9,013 bases of DNA from CAZQIC01 sp964593555 (lineage in GTDB: Bacteria > Bacteroidota > Bacteroidia > JAFLBG01). The position numbers were made by a program, and so were the translations under genes. Below are positions 5,989 through 9,013 of this stretch, piece after piece. The stretch's first letter is position 1. Each line of letters begins with the position of its first letter. Under the pieces are notes generated by a model. The model saw nothing but the letters and a program-made list of their open reading frames with translations. It did no database searches and was not told where the DNA came from. The stretch lies in NCBI GenBank assembly GCA_964593555.1, contig CAZQIC010000165.1, positions 1-9,013 on the forward strand, read 5' to 3'.

Positions 5989-6231
5989 AAAATAAATGAT
6001 TTTTTTATTCCGTTTTTCACTGGAGTTGATGAAAACACATATTTATTCAGAATATTTGATCGATGGGGAAATAAAATATTCGAAACAAATAATGTACAAA
6101 AGGGTCCGGATGGAAAAGCAAACGGTGGACAAAATGTTGCACAAACAGATGTCTACGTCTGGAGGGCAAGTTTCCTTGATATAAATGAAAAGAAACATAA
6201 TTTTGTTGGACACATTAACCTGATAAGGTAA
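5989..6231 (+). pseudogene. Orphan T9SS type B sorting-domain (CHU_C) fragment
   Basis: This encodes the last ~80 residues of a CHU_C domain: 'INDFFIPFFTGVDENTYLF', 'RIFDRWGNKIFETNN', 'QTDVYVWRASF' and the normal end 'NFVGHINLIR' followed by TAA. The start of the domain (the usual 'FxPNxFTPNGDG') is absent. Upstream of about 5989 the frame becomes unrelated sequence, with an ATG at 5860 that is antisense to the Cys-rich peptide remnant. The usual Trp of the 'GWNG/GWDG' motif is replaced by Pro ('KGPDGKANGG'). There is no signal peptide, so it cannot be exported as it stands. It ends 16 nt before the convergent stop of the next gene. It is most similar to the sorting domain of the adhesin ending at 7167, but diverged, so it is not a recent copy. 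Confidence 0.75.
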
Positions 6232-6247
6232 AGTTAGTTCTTAGTGA

Positions 6248-7159
6248 CTATCTCATCAGATGAATAAATCCCTGAACCTTCTTTTTTTCATCATTACATA
6301 CTGCACTGATCATGTAATAATAAGTGCCATCAGAAGCTGCGTCTCCCTTCATTGTTTTGCCATTCCAGAATTCTTTTCCTGAACCGTATTCATATATTTT
6401 TAATCCCCACCTATCAAAAATTTCGCACGCCAGTTCTGTTAAGCCATCACCGGGGATATAAAATTCATCATTAACATCATCTCCATTGGGAGTAAAAATA
6501 TTTGGAATACTGTCGACAGGGAAAGTACATGACTTACAAACGGTGTATGGTGTATCCATATCTGCTACAAATAATAAACCATAAGGATTTGGACCGCTCC
6601 AGGGAGTAATGTTATAAACAATAACATCGATGTAATTAACGCCCGGCACCCATGGTCCGTCCAAAAAAACATTTACCTGCGATCCAGTCGAATAACTTCC
6701 ACCGCTCAATCCTTTAGAAGTTCCATTCACAAAAACATCCTGGACTGCATTATCCACGTATCCCGAAAAATTTAATTTATAAATGCCCGGGTCACCTATG
6801 CTGTTCCCGTTGCACGATGCAGGAAGATTTAATGTTAACCTGTATGCTATGTAACCGGCTGCTGTATCTGTTACGCAGGAAAATCCCGGTGCACTTATCC
6901 AGTTCCCATTGTTAATTGGAGATGGTAACTTGGTGGGATCAACCCAAGCGCCTGGCGCACAATTATTCGAAATGAGGGCTGGGCCATATGCGATTGACAT
7001 TGGATTCGGAGGAGAGCTGTACCAATCTGAAATTTTCCAGATGGGATCAAGAGCTCCTTGGATCCCTTGTCCTGTTGATAGTTTAACAGGGTCTGGGAAA
7101 GACTGAGCATGTGTAAGTGTGGACAATATAAACAGAAAATAAAAAGCATAAATTTTCAT
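6248..7159 (-). CDS. Secreted beta-sandwich protein with T9SS type B sorting domain
   Basis: This 303-residue protein has a signal peptide at residues 1-18 ('...LTHAQS', cleavage likely after Ala18). An all-beta domain follows at about 22-205, and a complete CHU_C sorting domain at about 216-303 ('SIPNIFTPNGDDVNDEF', 'FDRWGLKIYEY', 'FWNG', 'DGTYYYMISAV', 'GFIHLMR'). The middle domain has 'YKLNFSGYVDNAVQDVFVNG' and 'GVNYIDVIVYN'. This is the aDNxvxdvxvNG...GxNxlxvxVxN pattern of galactose-binding-like jelly rolls in secreted proteins, so a carbohydrate or surface ligand is possible but unproved. Paired Cys (67/95, 208/211) suggest disulfides. It begins 7 nt after the stop of the upstream adhesin gene with no Shine-Dalgarno sequence, so it is probably translated from the same transcript. 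The sorting domain is certain; the ligand is not. Confidence 0.9.
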   Translation of the reverse strand: MKIYAFYFLFILSTLTHAQSFPDPVKLSTGQGIQGALDPIWKISDWYSSPPNPMSIAYGPALISNNCAPGAWVDPTKLPSPINNGNWISAPGFSCVTDTAAGYIAYRLTLNLPASCNGNSIGDPGIYKLNFSGYVDNAVQDVFVNGTSKGLSGGSYSTGSQVNVFLDGPWVPGVNYIDVIVYNITPWSGPNPYGLLFVADMDTPYTVCKSCTFPVDSIPNIFTPNGDDVNDEFYIPGDGLTELACEIFDRWGLKIYEYGSGKEFWNGKTMKGDAASDGTYYYMISAVCNDEKKKVQGFIHLMR

Positions 7160-7166
7160 TTTCGAG

Positions 7167-9013
7167 TTATTTTATAAGGTTCACATGTCCAATGTAACGG
7201 TGTCTTTTTTCTAACACATCTTTCAGTACCACTTTCCAGACATATGTGTCCTGTTGAGATAGTTGTGTCCCATTGTTGGCTCTGCCATTCCATCCTTGTT
7301 TTGGATCAGTACTATGGAATATCAAATTCCCCCAGCGATCGTATACATACAAGGCATATTCCGTAGCGTTAATCCCAACTCCCATTGGAAAAAACTCATC
7401 GTTTACTGCATCGCCATTTGGAGTAAAAGTGTTTGGAACATATAAGGCAAAATCAGGTTTAATGTATATGAAATTTTCAGCAGTATCGCGGCATCCGAAT
7501 TCGTTCACGACTATTTGTTGAACTCTGTATGAGCCTGTATCCGGGTAAGTAAAATTGGGATGCTGCTCTGATAATGATGCATCTGTCGGATCGCCGAAAG
7601 ACCATATCCAGTTGGTTGAAGAAATACTTTGATCAATAAAATTCACAGTGGGGTTTAGTATAGTTATCTCCACTGGTGAATAAGAAAATCCTGCAACAGG
7701 ATTTGGGAAAACAGTAATGTAATTAGCGGCGGTTATGCTGTTGCTGCATCCGTTGTTGTCAATAACCGAAAGCGAAACAGGATACGATCCGGCATCGTTA
7801 TAACAATGCTCAGGCGAATTTAAAGAAGAACTGTTCCCATCGCCGAAAATCCATGCGCTGCTTTGCACAGAAGAAGTGGTATTGGTAAAGTTTACGCACA
7901 ATGGTCCGCAGCCGGAAACTACATCCGACGTAAACGTAACAACAGGCAATGCGTTTACAAAAACTGTTATAATCGTATCAAAGGGTGTTGATCCGCAATT
8001 ATCGCTGAGTGTTACCGTGTATGTTGTAGTAACAGATGGTAAAACATTAATAGTTGGCAATGAGCGATTGCCAGGCTGCCAATTATAAAAATAGGGGCCT
8101 CCTCCGCCATTAGCAATGGCATTAAGGCTTGCGCTATTACCTGCACAAACAGAAGTATCATTGGAAACAATTCCCGAAAGCGGAGTGTTTAATGTTATTG
8201 TAACAGTTGAATTGTTTGAACAGCCATTTGCATCGGTGCCCGTAACCGTATATGTTGTGGCAACCGTTGGGGATGCGATCACCGACGAAGTGCTTGGGGA
8301 ACTTAGCGAAGCTGCCGGCCGCCATACGTATTGTGAAGCTCCTGAAACGGTAAGTGTTGTGTTACTTCCATTACAAATCATTGTGCCTGATGAAACTGAT
8401 AAAAGGGGTAATGCGTTTACAACGAGTGTTGTTGTGGTTGAATCGATGCAGCCATTATTATCTGCACCAATTATTTTATAGGTGGTTGTAGTTGTTGGAG
8501 AAACAGAAATATTTGCACCGGATAAATTTATTGGCTGCCAATTGTATGTGCTTGCGCCTGCTGCATTGAGTATTGCAGATGCTCCAATACAAATTGGCGC
8601 CGGAGTATTTACTATTATCACAGGCAGTGGATTAACATTTACTGTTGTTGTTGCAGTGTTGCTGCAGCCATTGTTGTCAATGCCGGTTACAGTATAGGTG
8701 GTAGTTACAGTTGGAAAAACAGTTAATGCATTTGCCATAACACCAATAGGGTTCCAGTTATATGCAGATGCGCCTGATGCGCTTAATATAGAAGATTGTC
8801 CGGTGCATATGGTGCTTGGTGCATTTGCCAATACAATGGGGTTTGAATTAATATTTAATACTGTTGAAATTGTATTCGTACATCCATTAATATCTGTACC
8901 AATTACCGAATAGGTTGTAGTTATTGTTGGAGATGCCGTTACTATTCCTCCGGTATTGGTGTTAAGGGAGGTTCTATTAATTGATTTTAACAAATGTAAC
9001 CGTATTTTTTTTT
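7167..9013 (-). CDS. Ig/PKD-repeat adhesin-like protein with T9SS type B sorting domain, 5' partial
   Basis: The frame is open to the window edge, so the N-terminus and signal peptide are missing; the TTG at 8991-8993 is not a credible start. Counting from that codon (608 residues), a partial Ig-like repeat covers 1-50. Four more follow at about 51-121, 122-192, 193-269 and 270-347, each with '(I/V)C.G.....L.A.GAS.Y.W.P', 'SPT.TTTY.V.G.D.NGC'. Two PKD domains lie at 348-428 ('WIFGDGNSSSLNSPEHCYNDAG') and 429-511 ('WIWSFGDPTDASLSEQHPNF'). CHU_C is at 516-608 ('YVPNTFTPNGDAVNDEF', 'YDRWGNLIFHS', 'GWNG', 'YIGHVNLIK'). The plan resembles SprB-like repeat adhesins used in gliding or attachment, although this identity cannot be set without the rest. 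The gene leads a two-gene unit with the 303-residue protein. Confidence 0.9.
   Translation of the reverse strand, partial: KKIRLHLLKSINRTSLNTNTGGIVTASPTITTTYSVIGTDINGCTNTISTVLNINSNPIVLANAPSTICTGQSSILSASGASAYNWNPIGVMANALTVFPTVTTTYTVTGIDNNGCSNTATTTVNVNPLPVIIVNTPAPICIGASAILNAAGASTYNWQPINLSGANISVSPTTTTTYKIIGADNNGCIDSTTTTLVVNALPLLSVSSGTMICNGSNTTLTVSGASQYVWRPAASLSSPSTSSVIASPTVATTYTVTGTDANGCSNNSTVTITLNTPLSGIVSNDTSVCAGNSASLNAIANGGGGPYFYNWQPGNRSLPTINVLPSVTTTYTVTLSDNCGSTPFDTIITVFVNALPVVTFTSDVVSGCGPLCVNFTNTTSSVQSSAWIFGDGNSSSLNSPEHCYNDAGSYPVSLSVIDNNGCSNSITAANYITVFPNPVAGFSYSPVEITILNPTVNFIDQSISSTNWIWSFGDPTDASLSEQHPNFTYPDTGSYRVQQIVVNEFGCRDTAENFIYIKPDFALYVPNTFTPNGDAVNDEFFPMGVGINATEYALYVYDRWGNLIFHSTDPKQGWNGRANNGTQLSQQDTYVWKVVLKDVLEKRHRYIGHVNLIK
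7953..8993 (-). repeat. Tandem Ig-like repeats of the adhesin-like protein
   Basis: About four and a half units of 70-78 codons (near 213-216 nt for the regular ones) run to the window edge. Each unit has one Cys after the first strand and one in 'NGC' near the end, except the last, which has 'DNCGS'. The Thr-rich 'TTTYTVTGxDxNGC' segment is the most conserved. The DNA copies are diverged, so the array is old rather than freshly amplified. It also produces regular antisense open frames on the plus strand, which are not genes. Confidence 0.75.

Noticed and set aside
5820..6038. Minus-strand 72-residue protein as an intact gene
   Set aside because: Its first part is antisense to the clear sorting-domain coding sequence, and the natural C-terminal continuation lies in another frame.
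8116..8913. Series of similar plus-strand open frames of about 71-121 codons
   Set aside because: They are antisense to the Ig-like repeats; their regular 216-nt period comes from the repeat array and they show no independent protein features.

Overview
The window looks like a piece of a Bacteroidota genome, probably an environmental member of the Cytophaga/Chitinophaga/Sphingobacteria side of the phylum. Four copies of the type B sorting domain of the type IX secretion system (T9SS; CHU_C, 'gliding motility-associated C-terminal domain') lie within 9 kb. They come with DUF7948/SBBP, PKD and Ig-like repeat architectures and a DUF2490 protein typical of that phylum. The base composition is AT-leaning and Shine-Dalgarno sequences are weak or absent. 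No RNA gene, CRISPR array or transposase gene was seen.

Layout. (1) 34-579 (+): a DUF2490 outer-membrane-type protein without its N-terminus. (2) 619-1173 (+): a multi-pass membrane protein of unknown function. (3) 1174-1707: no intact gene. It holds a possible decayed minus-strand T9SS-cargo fragment (1240-1422), three successive stem-loops (1431-1510, 1513-1563, 1571-1597) and a diverged direct repeat. (4) 1708-5571 (-): a 1287-residue secreted protein with a signal peptide, a DUF7948 domain, seven SBBP propeller units, a PKD-like domain, five Ig-like repeats and a type B sorting domain. (5) 5572-5988: an intergenic stretch with a possible promoter, two inverted repeats (one a good terminator) and, on the minus strand, the broken remains of a small Cys/Ser/Thr-rich peptide gene that looks like a RiPP (lanthipeptide-like) precursor. 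(6) 5989-6231 (+): an orphan type B sorting-domain fragment. (7) 6248-7159 and 7167-9013 (-): a two-gene unit with a 7-nt gap. The upstream gene encodes a repeat-rich Ig/PKD adhesin-like protein cut by the window edge. The downstream gene encodes a 303-residue secreted beta-sandwich protein. Both end in type B sorting domains.

The three large minus-strand genes are best read as surface or secreted T9SS cargo. Their repeat and beta-propeller regions are exposed outside the cell, and the last ~90 residues direct export through the T9SS and attachment by the PorP/SprF-type route. No T9SS machinery is encoded here. The stretch 5800-6231 is the most unusual part. A minus-strand peptide-precursor remnant and a plus-strand sorting-domain remnant meet head to head at a 9-bp inverted repeat (5952-5976). 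This suggests a rearrangement or an assembly junction. Both window edges also cut coding sequence, which would fit the window being a whole short contig.
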